Source of the DNA: Pseudomonas sp. CCC3.1
GTDB lineage: Bacteria > Pseudomonadota > Gammaproteobacteria > Pseudomonadales > Pseudomonadaceae
NCBI RefSeq assembly: GCF_034347405.1
Contig: NZ_CP133778.1
Location: forward strand, 248,001 to 312,000
DNA length: 64,000 bases
Reading direction: 5' to 3'
The first letter of the stretch is position 1. Every line of letters starts with the position of its first letter. The notes beneath the pieces were generated by a model. That model was not told where the DNA came from, made no database searches, and was given only the letters and a program-made list of their open reading frames with translations. This document shows positions 26,980 to 36,051 of the stretch, in pieces. The translations under genes were made by a program, and so were the position numbers.

Positions 26980-27037
26980 ACAGGATAAGAACATGCCAAG
27001 CAATTCTTTCGGTGAATCCTCTTGTACCGCTGCGGCC
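26980..27037 (+). repeat. MPSNSFGESS start cassette of the UvrA-like gene
   Basis: Bases 26990-27037 are identical to 19876-19923. The preceding ACTACAGGATAAG is shared with the region before the nhaA start at 25102. The cassette supplies untranslated leader, start codon and the first 15 codons, after which the homologous UvrA sequence begins. Confidence 0.75.
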
Positions 27038-29644
27038 AGCGGCCTCGTGCAGGTGCGTGGCGCGCGCGAGAACAACCTCAAAGAGGTGGACGTCTCTATC
27101 CCGCGGAATGCGCTGGTGGTGTTCTCGGGTGTCTCCGGCTCCGGGAAGTCCTCGCTGGCCTTCGGCACCATCTATGCCGAGGCACAGCGACGCTATTTTG
27201 AGTCGGTGGCCCCCTATGCACGGCGCCTGATCGACCAGGCGGGCGTGCCGGACGTAGATGCGATCGACGGCCTGCCACCAGCGGTGGCGCTGCAGCAGCA
27301 GCGGGGGTCCAGCAATGCGCGTTCCTCCGTGGGCAGTGTGACCACCCTGTCCAGCCTGGTGCGGATGATGTATTCGCGCGCCGGCACCTATCCCGCCAAC
27401 CAGCCAATGCTGTACGCCGAGGATTTTTCGCCGAACACGCCGCAGGGGGCGTGCCCGGCCTGCCACGGCTTGGGTCATGTGTACGAGGTGACCGAGGCGC
27501 TCATGGTGCCCGACCCCTCCCTGAGCATCCGTGAGCGGGCGATTGCTTCCTGGCCACCCGCCTGGCAGGGCCAGAACCTGCGCGACATCCTGGTCAGCAT
27601 GGGCTACGACGTTGACCGGCCGTGGAAGGACCTGCCGAAAAAGGATCGCGACTGGATTCTGTTCACCGAGGAAACACCAACGGTGCCGGTGTACGCCGGT
27701 TTCACGCCTGCCGAAACCCGCTCCGCGCTCAAACGCAAGATGGAGCCGAGCTACATGGGCACCTTCACCGGCGCCCGGCGGTATGTGTTGCACACCTTCG
27801 CCAATACCCAGAGCGCGCTGATGAGAAAGCGCGTATCCCGGTTCATGGAGGGCAAACCGTGCCCTACCTGCCACGGCAAGAGGCTCAAGCCCGAAGCGCT
27901 GTCGGTCACCTTCGCTGGGGTGGACATCGGCGCGTTTATGCAGATGCCGCTGGACCACTTGGCGGCATTGCTCGAACCCATCGCACAGGGCGATTTCCGC
28001 GCCCATGCAGCGGGTGCGGCTACGGACAAGGAAGCGACCCGGCGCGAGCGTGCCGAACGCGCTGCCACCGGCCATGCGGTCCATGCGGTATCGCCCGACG
28101 TGCGCCATACCTCCGCGCTGTCGGAAGAAAAGCGCCTCGCCGCACAGCGCCTGGCTGGAGGCGTGATGGCGCGCCTGCGCCAACTGCGCGAGCTAGGCCT
28201 GGGCTACCTGACGCTGGACCGGGCCACGCCGACGCTTTCGGCCGGCGAGTTGCAACGCTTGCGGTTGGCCACGCAATTAAGTTCCCTGCTGTTCGGCGTC
28301 GTGTACGTACTCGACGAACCCTCGGCGGGCCTGCATCCCTCCGACAGCCAGGCCCTGTACGATGCACTCGACCGGCTGCGCGACGCGGGCAACTCGGTGT
28401 TTGTGGTGGAGCACGATCTGGACCTGATGCGCCGCGCGCAATGGCTCGTGGATGTCGGGCCGGATGCCGGGGAGCGTGGCGGCCGCGTGCTCTACAGCGG
28501 CGAGCCGGATGGCCTGCGCAAGATTGCCGAATCGCGTACTGCACGTTACCTGTTTGACGAAATTCCCGCACCCGGAAGCCGAGCACGCGAAGCGACCGGC
28601 TGGTTGGAGCTGCAGGGCATCCACCGCCATAACCTGCATGGCGTGGATGCGCGCATTCCGCTGGGCGTGCTGACAGCCGTTACCGGCATCTCTGGCTCCG
28701 GCAAATCCAGCCTCATCGCGCAGGCCCTGCCGGAATTGATGCTGCTGCACCTGGGCCACGAGCCTGAAGACGATGCCGCCGAAAGCGCCACCAGCGAAGG
28801 GCCGGCAGTGGTCGAAGCGACCGGCGGCCATCTGGCGGGCGACGTGGACGCCATACAGCGCCTGGTGCAGGTTGACCAGAAGCCGATCGGGCGCACGCCG
28901 CGGTCGAACCTGGCTACCTACACGGGTCTGTTCGACCATGTGCGCAAGCTGTTCGCCGCCACGCCCGATGCTCGACGCCGCCGCTATGATGCCGGACGGT
29001 TCTCGTTCAACGTCGCCAAGGGGCGCTGCGAGACTTGCGAGGGCGAGGGTTTCGTTAGCGTGGAACTGCTGTTCATGCCCAGCGTGTACGCGCCGTGCCC
29101 GACCTGCCATGGCGCGCGCTACAACGAGGCCACGCTGAAGGTGCAGTGGAACGGGCGCAACATCGCCGAGGTGCTGCAGATGACCGTGGACGAGGCCAGC
29201 GAATTCTTCGCGGGTGAAGACGCGGTGGCAAGGCCCCTGCAACTGCTGCGCGACATCGGACTGGGCTATCTGCGCCTGGGACAACCAGCCACTGAGCTTT
29301 CCGGTGGCGAGGCGCAGCGCATCAAGCTGGCGACCGAGCTTCAGCGCAGCCAGCGCGGCCGAAGCCTGTACGTGCTCGACGAGCCGACCACCGGGCTGCA
29401 CGCGTCGGATGCCGACCGGCTGCTGGTGCAGTTGCAGCGCCTGGTCGATTCCGGCAATACCGTAGTGATGATCGAGCACGACATGCGTGCGGTGGCCCAA
29501 GCCGACTGGATGATTGACGTAGGGCCAGGCGCGGGCGCTGCCGGCGGCAGCATCGTGGTGGCGGGTTCCCCTCAGCAGGTGGCCCGAAAGTCTGGCAGCC
29601 GAACCGCTCCGTTCCTTGCACGGGAGTTGGCGCGGGCCGAGTAG
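26993..29644 (+). CDS. UvrA-like ABC ATPase
   Basis: An 883-aa tandem ABC ATPase of the UvrA family. First Walker A GVSGSGKSSLAFGT near residue 42, zinc-type CPACHGLGH and CPTCHGKRLKPE clusters, signature LSAGELQRLRLATQL; second Walker A GISGSGKSSLIAQ near 565, CETCEGEGF and CPTCHGAR clusters, signature LSGGEAQRIKLATEL. Shorter than the 940 aa of canonical UvrA, which suggests the stand-alone UvrA-like class linked with DNA-binding drug or antibiotic self-protection rather than housekeeping repair. I start it at the cassette ATG (26993); an open frame runs back to 26804 inside nhaA. It lies 25 bp after nhaA. Confidence 0.85.
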   Translation: MPSNSFGESSCTAAASGLVQVRGARENNLKEVDVSIPRNALVVFSGVSGSGKSSLAFGTIYAEAQRRYFESVAPYARRLIDQAGVPDVDAIDGLPPAVALQQQRGSSNARSSVGSVTTLSSLVRMMYSRAGTYPANQPMLYAEDFSPNTPQGACPACHGLGHVYEVTEALMVPDPSLSIRERAIASWPPAWQGQNLRDILVSMGYDVDRPWKDLPKKDRDWILFTEETPTVPVYAGFTPAETRSALKRKMEPSYMGTFTGARRYVLHTFANTQSALMRKRVSRFMEGKPCPTCHGKRLKPEALSVTFAGVDIGAFMQMPLDHLAALLEPIAQGDFRAHAAGAATDKEATRRERAERAATGHAVHAVSPDVRHTSALSEEKRLAAQRLAGGVMARLRQLRELGLGYLTLDRATPTLSAGELQRLRLATQLSSLLFGVVYVLDEPSAGLHPSDSQALYDALDRLRDAGNSVFVVEHDLDLMRRAQWLVDVGPDAGERGGRVLYSGEPDGLRKIAESRTARYLFDEIPAPGSRAREATGWLELQGIHRHNLHGVDARIPLGVLTAVTGISGSGKSSLIAQALPELMLLHLGHEPEDDAAESATSEGPAVVEATGGHLAGDVDAIQRLVQVDQKPIGRTPRSNLATYTGLFDHVRKLFAATPDARRRRYDAGRFSFNVAKGRCETCEGEGFVSVELLFMPSVYAPCPTCHGARYNEATLKVQWNGRNIAEVLQMTVDEASEFFAGEDAVARPLQLLRDIGLGYLRLGQPATELSGGEAQRIKLATELQRSQRGRSLYVLDEPTTGLHASDADRLLVQLQRLVDSGNTVVMIEHDMRAVAQADWMIDVGPGAGAAGGSIVVAGSPQQVARKSGSRTAPFLARELARAE

Positions 29645-29894
29645 CTTAGTTTGCCAAATGTTGCCAGCTTCGCGGGGCATTGATCGTCGCCATACGGTGG
29701 TGACGGTCGCTGCCCGAGTCGCGTCATCCTTCCTGAGTCAGAGCAAGATAGGGATTGTTGGGTGGTATTTCGGCGAATACCAAGGACCCATTTTCGAGGA
29801 GGTAGCCATGCAGTCGGCGGGACTTCCTCGGGCCCGTGACTTCACAGGTCCAAATGTTCAGGCCATTTGGGTGCTTGCGGTGTAGCTGCAGTTT

Positions 29895-31565
29895 CTAAAA
29901 GCGCTTTTGCACCCACTGCCAATCCGGTTGCTTGTCTTGCCTGACCAGCGCATCCACCTGGGGATGTTCCTGCGCATAGCGCTGGAACACGCCGGGACTG
30001 ACCAGGTAGGCGGTGTCGCTCACCGTATGCACGAGCGCCTTGGCGTCGTTGATGATGAGTCGCCGCGCGGCGACTCCCTGTTGCAGCCACGTCATGAAAT
30101 GCTCCCCGGATGGTATCGCGACTGTTGGAGTTGATGCAGGTCCAGGCGCAGGGGTAAGTGGCAAGGGAGACGCTGCGGCTGTGGTTGGGGCAGGGACTTT
30201 CTCCACTGGATCTTCACCCTTCCCCATGTCGGCCGTGCCATCCAATCCAACCATCGCCAGCATGTCCTCCATGACGTCAGGCACGGGCGGGGCCGCAGTC
30301 GGCAAGGCGGTATCGCTGCGAGGGCATTCCCAAGGGGGAGTCTCCTGACCTTCGGGTGCTGGCTGCCCCACGACCGCGGGCGGTGTGCCTGGTGCACCGC
30401 CGTTGATTTCCGCTGGCGTCGTGTCGATCGCCACCGTGCCTGCGAAAAGCGCTGGCCGCTCGCCGGATTCCCAGATCAGCGCGGGCGCGAGGCGCAACAG
30501 GGTGAACGAGTAGGACCAGCCGGTCGCACTGGTCACGGTCGCGCGCCAGACCGCCTTGCCGTCTGAGGTAGGCTGGAGCATGCCGTGGTCCTGCAGCACG
30601 TTGAAGACGGCGGTGTTGTTCGCAGGAATGCCGTCGATCCCCTGAGACAGCAGGTGCGCGCGCAGCTTGTCCGAGACAGTCTTGCTCACCAGCCACAGCC
30701 CATCCTCAGTGAGCCAGCCATCGGAGGCTTCCGGCTGATTCAGCTTCAACTGTTCCTTGAGCAGGAAGCGCAGCCCGTCCAGCAGCTTGCGTTGCAGCGC
30801 GTGCCTGGGCGCGGCCATGGCGCGCGCGGGATCGCCGCCCAGTTCCTGTGCCACAGAAGCGCGATCAGCCTGCACGACCAGTTCACCCAGCACGCCGGCG
30901 TGCTCGTACTGCCCGGCCAAGACGTAGAGCAATGGTGCCCACAGAGACGGATAGCCGCTGAGCCAGTCTAGGAGCGGACCATCGAGCAATTGGCGGTAGA
31001 GCAGCCCTGTTGCGGCGCTGTGCAACCGGTACTCGCGGTCTTCGCGGTAGCGGAAGCGGTACGACTGGTGCAGCGGGCCGTGCCAGGGATGCCACAGCGA
31101 GCCGTCTGCCAGCTCGACCAGCAGATCGACGGCCACCTTGCCGATGTCGTGCAGCAGCGCGGCGTAAGCAACGGCGGCGGTCCAGGCTTCCGACTGCGCC
31201 GCCTGGTCTTCGGGGCTGGCGCCGATGGGCAACAGATGGGACTGCCGCAGCTTGAGCGCATAGGCGACGATCTCCAACCCGTGATCCAGCATGCCGCCGG
31301 GGTAAGCGTGATGATGGCTCTCGGAAGCGGGGAATTGCTGGACCAGCTCGGCGTAGCGCTCCAGCGGCGTGCGGTACAGCGTGGCGAACTGCCGGCGCGA
31401 CAGCGACGTGCGCTGCCAGATGTGTTCCAGCAGCTTCTGTCGGCGCGGTGTCGCCAGCAGCGATGCGGCCGATTCGGGCCGTAGCAGCCCTTTGGGGAGG
31501 TCGGTGGCGGGCGCTGGTGATGGGGCAGTGACCGGAGGCCGTTTTCGCTGGAACAGGGAGAGCAT
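29895..31565 (-). CDS. MobH-family conjugative relaxase (TraI_2, ICE type)
   Basis: A 556-aa relaxase of the MobH/TraI_2 class found in PAGI/clc-like integrative conjugative elements. The N-terminal part has HHHAYPGGMLDHGLEIVAYA and the HD-type ALLHDIGKVAVDLLVELADG motif; a Pro-rich linker (residues 385-475) precedes a DNA-binding-like C-terminus ending WQWVQKRF. It would nick oriT during transfer. No other transfer gene is in the window, and its upstream region is replaced by an IS66 fragment, so it is a stranded ICE remnant. Confidence 0.8.
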   Translation of the reverse strand: MLSLFQRKRPPVTAPSPAPATDLPKGLLRPESAASLLATPRRQKLLEHIWQRTSLSRRQFATLYRTPLERYAELVQQFPASESHHHAYPGGMLDHGLEIVAYALKLRQSHLLPIGASPEDQAAQSEAWTAAVAYAALLHDIGKVAVDLLVELADGSLWHPWHGPLHQSYRFRYREDREYRLHSAATGLLYRQLLDGPLLDWLSGYPSLWAPLLYVLAGQYEHAGVLGELVVQADRASVAQELGGDPARAMAAPRHALQRKLLDGLRFLLKEQLKLNQPEASDGWLTEDGLWLVSKTVSDKLRAHLLSQGIDGIPANNTAVFNVLQDHGMLQPTSDGKAVWRATVTSATGWSYSFTLLRLAPALIWESGERPALFAGTVAIDTTPAEINGGAPGTPPAVVGQPAPEGQETPPWECPRSDTALPTAAPPVPDVMEDMLAMVGLDGTADMGKGEDPVEKVPAPTTAAASPLPLTPAPGPASTPTVAIPSGEHFMTWLQQGVAARRLIINDAKALVHTVSDTAYLVSPGVFQRYAQEHPQVDALVRQDKQPDWQWVQKRF

Positions 31566-31736
31566 GTGGGTGTCCTCTGGGGGGGCCGGCCGGGATGCCT
31601 TTTCGTCTTTTCGAGGTAGGGCCTTTCCCCTTGCACTCCCATTCCCTTGCCTTTTCGGCCCTTTGGCCTTTAACCGCTTCGGTATAGCGGGAAATGGGAT
31701 GCGGCTCCAGCGTCAATGGGGAACCCGCTGGAGTGG

Positions 31737-32271
31737 AATGGTCAGCGTCCTTCAGGTCACGCTCGATGCCGTAGAGCTTGTTGATCAGGCTCAGCGCCAC
31801 GTCGGCACGCCCAGTCTTGCCCTTGGGCTGCACCTTTTGGGCTTCGACGAACTTGCGTCGCGCATGCGCCCAGCAGCCCAGGCGTTCGATGCCGTCGCGT
31901 GCAGCCACGGCGTTGTAACCGGCGTAGTCGTCGGTCATCAGGTAGCCGCGGTAGCCATCGAGCAGGCGTAGCGGCACCTCCTGCGCGCGGCTGGCTGTGT
32001 AGTCGAAAAGGATCACCGGCTTGTCCGGCGGCCCACCGCTTTGCACCCACATCCAGGATTGTGCCGAGGGGTCGCGTCCCGGTTCATGCAGCACCTGCAA
32101 GCGCGTTTCGTCGCAGTGCAACACGGGGTAGTCCAGCAGCTTGTCGCGCATCAGGTTGAGCAACGGTTGCAGTTGCTCGCCACTTTGGATCACCCAACGC
32201 GCCAGGGGCTGGCGTGGGATGTCGACGCCGTGGCGGCTGCCCCCTAAAGAAGGTTGGCCGTAGAAGAGCAC
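31737..32271 (-). pseudogene. IS66-family transposase fragment upstream of the relaxase gene
   Basis: The frame from 32271 encodes the central part of an IS66 TnpC (LHCDETRLQVLHEPGRDP, MTDDYAGYNAVAAR, CWAHARRKFVEAQK) and then runs at about 31737 into unrelated sequence that leads to the relaxase. Both ends of the transposase are missing. It is only distantly related to the IS66 copy at 9-10.7 kb. Confidence 0.8.
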
Positions 32272-32505
32272 TTGAAGGGCTTCGCGTCCCTCTCTGGAGT
32301 GTGCTGTCTTTTGCGTGTACAGCCCCTGGTTTCAGCGTTGTCAAGTGGCAGTTTTGCTATAGGAGCGTTTTTTCCGCGCACCGCATCACTGGTAATGCTA
32401 TTCGATCACTCGAAGCTTCGGATGATCTGATCGTTATTTGGTCAGATTGCTGTTTTTGACATCGGCAAAGACTGAAATCAGTCAGAAATACAAGGGTGTG
32501 CAGCC

Positions 32506-32811
32506 CTAGATTCTTTCTTGCAGCGCCTTGAAGAAGGCATCGATATTCTCATCGTGGCGTTTGTAGTAGGTCCAGGGGCCGATCCGCTGCGATGTCACCA
32601 ATTGCGCGCGCTGTAGAGCTGCGAGATAAAGCGATGTCGTTGACTGCGAGAGGCCCGTGCGCTCTTGGATGATACTGACGCACACGCCTACCGTTTCTGG
32701 GTCGACTTCCTGCTCGGGAAAGACTGTCCTGGGATCCTTGAGCCAATTGAGGATGGCAAGGCGCGTCGGGTTCGCCAATGCTTTCAGGGCTTCGTTAACG
32801 TCAATAGTCAT
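32506..32811 (-). CDS. ArsR-family winged-helix regulator
   Basis: A 101-aa ArsR/SmtB-type regulator (ALANPTRLAILNWL, TGLSQSTTSLYLAALQRAQLV). It has a single Cys in VGVCVSI, so a thiol switch is possible but no metal site of the ArsR CxC type is seen. It lies next to the luciferase-like and NemA-type genes on the same strand. A perfect 14-bp palindrome lies 26 bp upstream of its start, suggesting autoregulation. Confidence 0.85.
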   Translation of the reverse strand: MTIDVNEALKALANPTRLAILNWLKDPRTVFPEQEVDPETVGVCVSIIQERTGLSQSTTSLYLAALQRAQLVTSQRIGPWTYYKRHDENIDAFFKALQERI

Positions 32812-32836
32812 GAATTTTTTGAGACCTGTTTTTTTC

Positions 32837-32850
32837 GATATCTAGATATC
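32837..32850. promoter_or_regulatory. Palindromic operator GATATCTAGATATC
   Basis: A perfect 14-bp palindrome between the ArsR start (32811) and the end of the upstream flavin oxidoreductase gene. Its size and place fit an ArsR-family operator. Confidence 0.5.
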
Positions 32851-32949
32851 TTCCTGATTCGCGCATCAAATTGGAAGGCTTCGCCATGATCTCTGCGCGC
32901 CTGCCCGTCGCAATGACGGGCTGGTTTGGACTGGAATCCTATTGCCCTG

Positions 32950-33933
32950 TCAGGTAGGACTATCGGGCACCTGTGCGCCGAATTGCGGGACGATATGTTT
33001 GCCAAGTTCCTCGATAACCTCTGCTGCGGGGCGTTTACCATACTTGAGGTTCAGGATGACGTGATCTACACCGATTTCCTGAAGTGTATCCAGCAAGGCC
33101 CGCAGGTGGTTACGTCCCAGTCGGAATCCTAGATGGATAGGCGAGGGTGGCGTGGATGGGTGTTCGTCCAGGTCGATATACAGCGATTGCAAGAACGGCT
33201 TGTAGATAGTGCCACATTGTTTAGCCGTTTCCTGTCGCCAATCTTCCACGATGAGTCGCTGCATTTTTGGCGGACGTGGATAGTTGATCCATCCATGGCT
33301 TTCACGCGCGATCCAATCGAGCGGCTGGCGGCTGTGTCCGGTTACGAATAGCGGTATTTCCCGAGTCGTAGGTTTGGGAACGAGATCGGCCCCCAGTAAC
33401 TCGCCGTGACTCCAGCGAATGGGCTCGAAGTGTGTTCGATGGGCTTGGCGTATCACATTGAGGTTTTCTTGAAAGGTCTCGCCACGCTGTTCTGGATCAA
33501 TGCTGAATGCGGGAAACTCCACGGGACGATCGCCAGAGGCTACTCCCAGGAGCAAGCGACCTCCGCTCAACTGATCAATGCTCGCTGCGGCCTTTGCCGT
33601 GTGCAAGGGATTACGCAAAGTAAGGGCGATGGAGGCGGTGCCTAGTGCGATTTTTGTTGTATGGGCTGCCATGTAGCCCAGATACACCCAAGGGTCGAAA
33701 ACCTGGCCGACATCGCCGAAGCTTGGGTCCCTGAGTGGGACGTCGCGAAACCAGAGCGCCGAAAAACCAAGTGCCTCTGCACGTTTGGCCAGCGCGACCT
33801 GATCTAGCATGCTCGGTGTATCACCTTCGAAAGCCTCCAGGGGAAAGAACAGCCCAAGGCTTAGATGACCCTGCCTGAAGGTTCGTTTGAATCCCCTATG
33901 CTCTTGGTAGGGGATCGTGCTCGGTTGGTACAT
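32950..33933 (-). CDS. LLM-class (luciferase-like) flavin-dependent oxidoreductase
   Basis: A 327-aa bacterial luciferase-like monooxygenase. The TIM-barrel features LGLFFPLEAF, ALWFRDVPLRDP, TASIALTLRNPLHTAKAAASIDQLSGGRLLLGVASG and LFVTGHSRQPLDWIA are visible in order. Such enzymes use reduced FMN to oxidise small organics. It lies between a NemA-type reductase and an ArsR gene, all leftward, probably one operon. Confidence 0.85.
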   Translation of the reverse strand: MYQPSTIPYQEHRGFKRTFRQGHLSLGLFFPLEAFEGDTPSMLDQVALAKRAEALGFSALWFRDVPLRDPSFGDVGQVFDPWVYLGYMAAHTTKIALGTASIALTLRNPLHTAKAAASIDQLSGGRLLLGVASGDRPVEFPAFSIDPEQRGETFQENLNVIRQAHRTHFEPIRWSHGELLGADLVPKPTTREIPLFVTGHSRQPLDWIARESHGWINYPRPPKMQRLIVEDWRQETAKQCGTIYKPFLQSLYIDLDEHPSTPPSPIHLGFRLGRNHLRALLDTLQEIGVDHVILNLKYGKRPAAEVIEELGKHIVPQFGAQVPDSPT

Positions 33934-33999
33934 GCTTAACTTCCTCGGTCAACAATCGCTGAGCCACGCCCCTGAGTTATGGGGCGTGGCATTGAGCGT

Positions 34000-35124
34000 T
34001 TAGGATTTGTAAGTCGGGTAGTCGGTGTAGCCTTTATCGGTACCGCCGTACATGGTGCTTGGATCAACTGGGTTAAGCGGCCAGTTGTTGGCGATACGAG
34101 CGGGCAGGTCGGGGTTCGCAATGAAGGGGCGGCCAAAAGCGATCAGATCGCCCCAGCCAGCTTTTATCACGCGATTTCCTCGTTCAGCGGTGTACTTGCC
34201 GGCATAGATAATCTTGCCGCTGAAGGTCTTACGAACAGCTTCCCGGAACGTCTCAGGCAGCTCGGGTGCGTTTTCCCAATCGGCTTCGGCGAGCGACAGG
34301 TAGGCAATGCCCACTTCCTCGAGGATCTTCACTGCCTCGATGTAGGTTTGATGAGGATCTTCTTCGACTAGACCAAGGTAGACGCGGTCTTCGTCTGTGG
34401 TCGCGAACAGCGGGGCGAAGCGAACGCCAACGCGCTCCTTGCCGACCACACCAGCAACAGCGAGGGTGATTTCGCGCAGGAAGCGAAGACGGTTCTGCAG
34501 CGAACCGCCATATTCATCATCACGCTGGTTGGTATGGGCCGAAATGAACTGGTTTACCAGGTACCCGTTCGCGCAGTGAAGCTCCACCCCGTCAAAACCT
34601 GCGTCCAAAGCATTTCGGGCTGCTTGGGCGTAGAGCTCAACCAGTTCCTTTACCTCCTTGGTGGACAGGGCTCGTGGGGTCGAAGGGTCGGCCAGTGTAC
34701 CCGTGCCGGGGCCAGTTTCGATGAACACCTTGACGTTGTCCGCGCGGATGGCTGATGGCGCGACGGGCGCTTCACCACCGGGTTGCAGCGATGTGTGCGA
34801 CACGCGGCCCACATGCCAAAGTTGAGCAAAGATCACCCCCCCTTCGGCGTGAACAGCGTCGGTGACCTTACGCCAGCCTTGTATCTGTTCCGGGCTATGA
34901 ATGCCAGGTGTCCAGGCATAACCCTGTCCTCGGGGTTCGATCTGTGTGCCCTCGGTCACCATGAAGCCAGCACCGCTGCGCTGACGGTAATAGGTGGCCA
35001 TTAGGTCGTTCGCAATATTGCCGGGTTGGGAGCTGCGCGAGCGCGTCAGTGGCGGCAGAACGATACGGTTCTTAAGGGTGTATGGGCCCAGCTGAGTGGT
35101 TTTGAAAAGTTCTGATTGTGACAT
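34000..35124 (-). CDS. Alkene reductase / N-ethylmaleimide reductase-like old yellow enzyme
   Basis: A 374-aa OYE of the NemA type. It shows LKNRIVLPPLTRSRS, the FAQLWHVGRVSH motif, the substrate-binding HCANGYLVNQFI with FIS-type loop, and the GRPFIANPDLP phosphate-binding segment. FMN enzyme that reduces activated alkenes such as maleimides and also nitro compounds. ATG 35124 has AGG eight bases upstream; an in-frame ATG at 35139 is less likely. It is first in the block that includes the LLM and ArsR genes. Confidence 0.85.
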   Translation of the reverse strand: MSQSELFKTTQLGPYTLKNRIVLPPLTRSRSSQPGNIANDLMATYYRQRSGAGFMVTEGTQIEPRGQGYAWTPGIHSPEQIQGWRKVTDAVHAEGGVIFAQLWHVGRVSHTSLQPGGEAPVAPSAIRADNVKVFIETGPGTGTLADPSTPRALSTKEVKELVELYAQAARNALDAGFDGVELHCANGYLVNQFISAHTNQRDDEYGGSLQNRLRFLREITLAVAGVVGKERVGVRFAPLFATTDEDRVYLGLVEEDPHQTYIEAVKILEEVGIAYLSLAEADWENAPELPETFREAVRKTFSGKIIYAGKYTAERGNRVIKAGWGDLIAFGRPFIANPDLPARIANNWPLNPVDPSTMYGGTDKGYTDYPTYKS

Positions 35125-35164
35125 TTCGTTTACCTGCATATCTAAAATATTCGATGTTATAAGT

Positions 35165-35380
35165 CAAAAAAACATGGATCAACGAGGTCAGAAGAGCCCG
35201 AGCGGTCCAGGTCACGAAGGCGCGCTGTGCGCCCTGCACCGCGCGGGCGACGTCGGCAGCTGTGGCGTTGATAATGTCGAGGGCTTCACCGTATTTGTCC
35301 GAAACTCACTGGTTGTCAATAAACAGGCCGTAGCTGCTGTCGGGAAGGTGATTCGGATGGGTATCGCTGGAATCTTTCAT
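35165..35380 (-). pseudogene. Aldehyde dehydrogenase N-terminal remnant
   Basis: An ATG with a strong site (AGGAGGTAGTCCC) opens a frame MKDSSDTHPNHLPDSSYG, LFIDNQ, stop, then VSDKYGEALDIINATAADVA and RAVQGAQRAFVTW, which is the N-terminal part of an NAD(P)-dependent aldehyde dehydrogenase. The codon after IDNQ is TGA where ALDHs have Trp, a short stretch is deleted, and the remainder of the gene is missing. Confidence 0.65.
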
Positions 35381-35978
35381 GGGACTACCTCCTGGGGTTT
35401 CTAGCGCGGTTATGGGTAGACTATTCTCGATATTCATATATGTCAATATATTAATATTGCTTCCGGCACGTACGCATGGTTCCACGCCCTTGCAGCTCAC
35501 TTCTGGATCAGCTGGGAGCGCGCCGTGCTTCGCGCCAGGGTTGCCTATGCAGCCAGCTCCCTTGATTTTTTCATCAAGGAGGCTGGTTGCATCAGGTATT
35601 GATGTTTGCGTTGATGTGCAGATGAAGTTAGAACGGCGCGTCAATATCGATGACGCTAATCAGCTTCTGATTGACGAATTCCTTGATGCCCAAAGCCTGC
35701 AAGCGATGCTGACTTTTCAAAGCTGAGAGATACAGTGCCTGCTCGAATGCGTGCGGACGCCGTGGCCCTTAATGATCAGCGAGACTTGGATCGTAGGTCT
35801 GAGGTCGCTGACGGCTGAGGTGATGTGGTCATTTCAGCGGACAATCAGAGGAATTCCTCAGGCCATAGAGCGTTTGTATCTAGCTTTGGTTTCGATAGCG
35901 GCTTCTAACTTTACGTCGTGGATGCCCGGGTGTCTGTTATGTAATATTGCGCACATGGGTTGCTCACTGGCAGCTTGC
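35381..35978. other. 600-bp gap, AT-rich near the ALDH remnant
   Basis: The AT-rich 35425-35460 (ATATATGTCAATATATTAATAT) is likely the old promoter or operator of the aldehyde dehydrogenase. The rest has only unsupported short frames. Confidence 0.4.
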
Positions 35979-35999
35979 GGCCCAGAGTGTGTAAAAACG
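35979..35999. repeat. Left terminal repeat of the IS1182-like element
   Basis: GGCCCAGAGTGTGTAAAAAC(G) at 53 bp before the transposase start is identical to the complement of the right end of the MITE at 47216-47236, so it is taken as the left inverted repeat of this IS. The right end of the IS is not found. Confidence 0.65.
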
Positions 36000-36051
36000 C
36001 CCGTACAAACCCTTGCTATGATTTCTGAGACTGTCATCGCAAGGGACGCCC

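Noticed and set aside
19876..27037. Start cassette as a relic of chorismate synthase (MSxNSFGxLF...)
   Set aside because: The similarity covers only six or seven residues and does not continue; no other trace of aroC is present.
25585..29680. Several long minus-strand frames
   Set aside because: All are opposite the NhaA fusion and the UvrA-like gene, where high GC content gives long open antisense frames.
35379..35726. 115-codon plus-strand frame
   Set aside because: Its start overlaps the aldehyde dehydrogenase initiation region in antisense and no conserved domain is visible.
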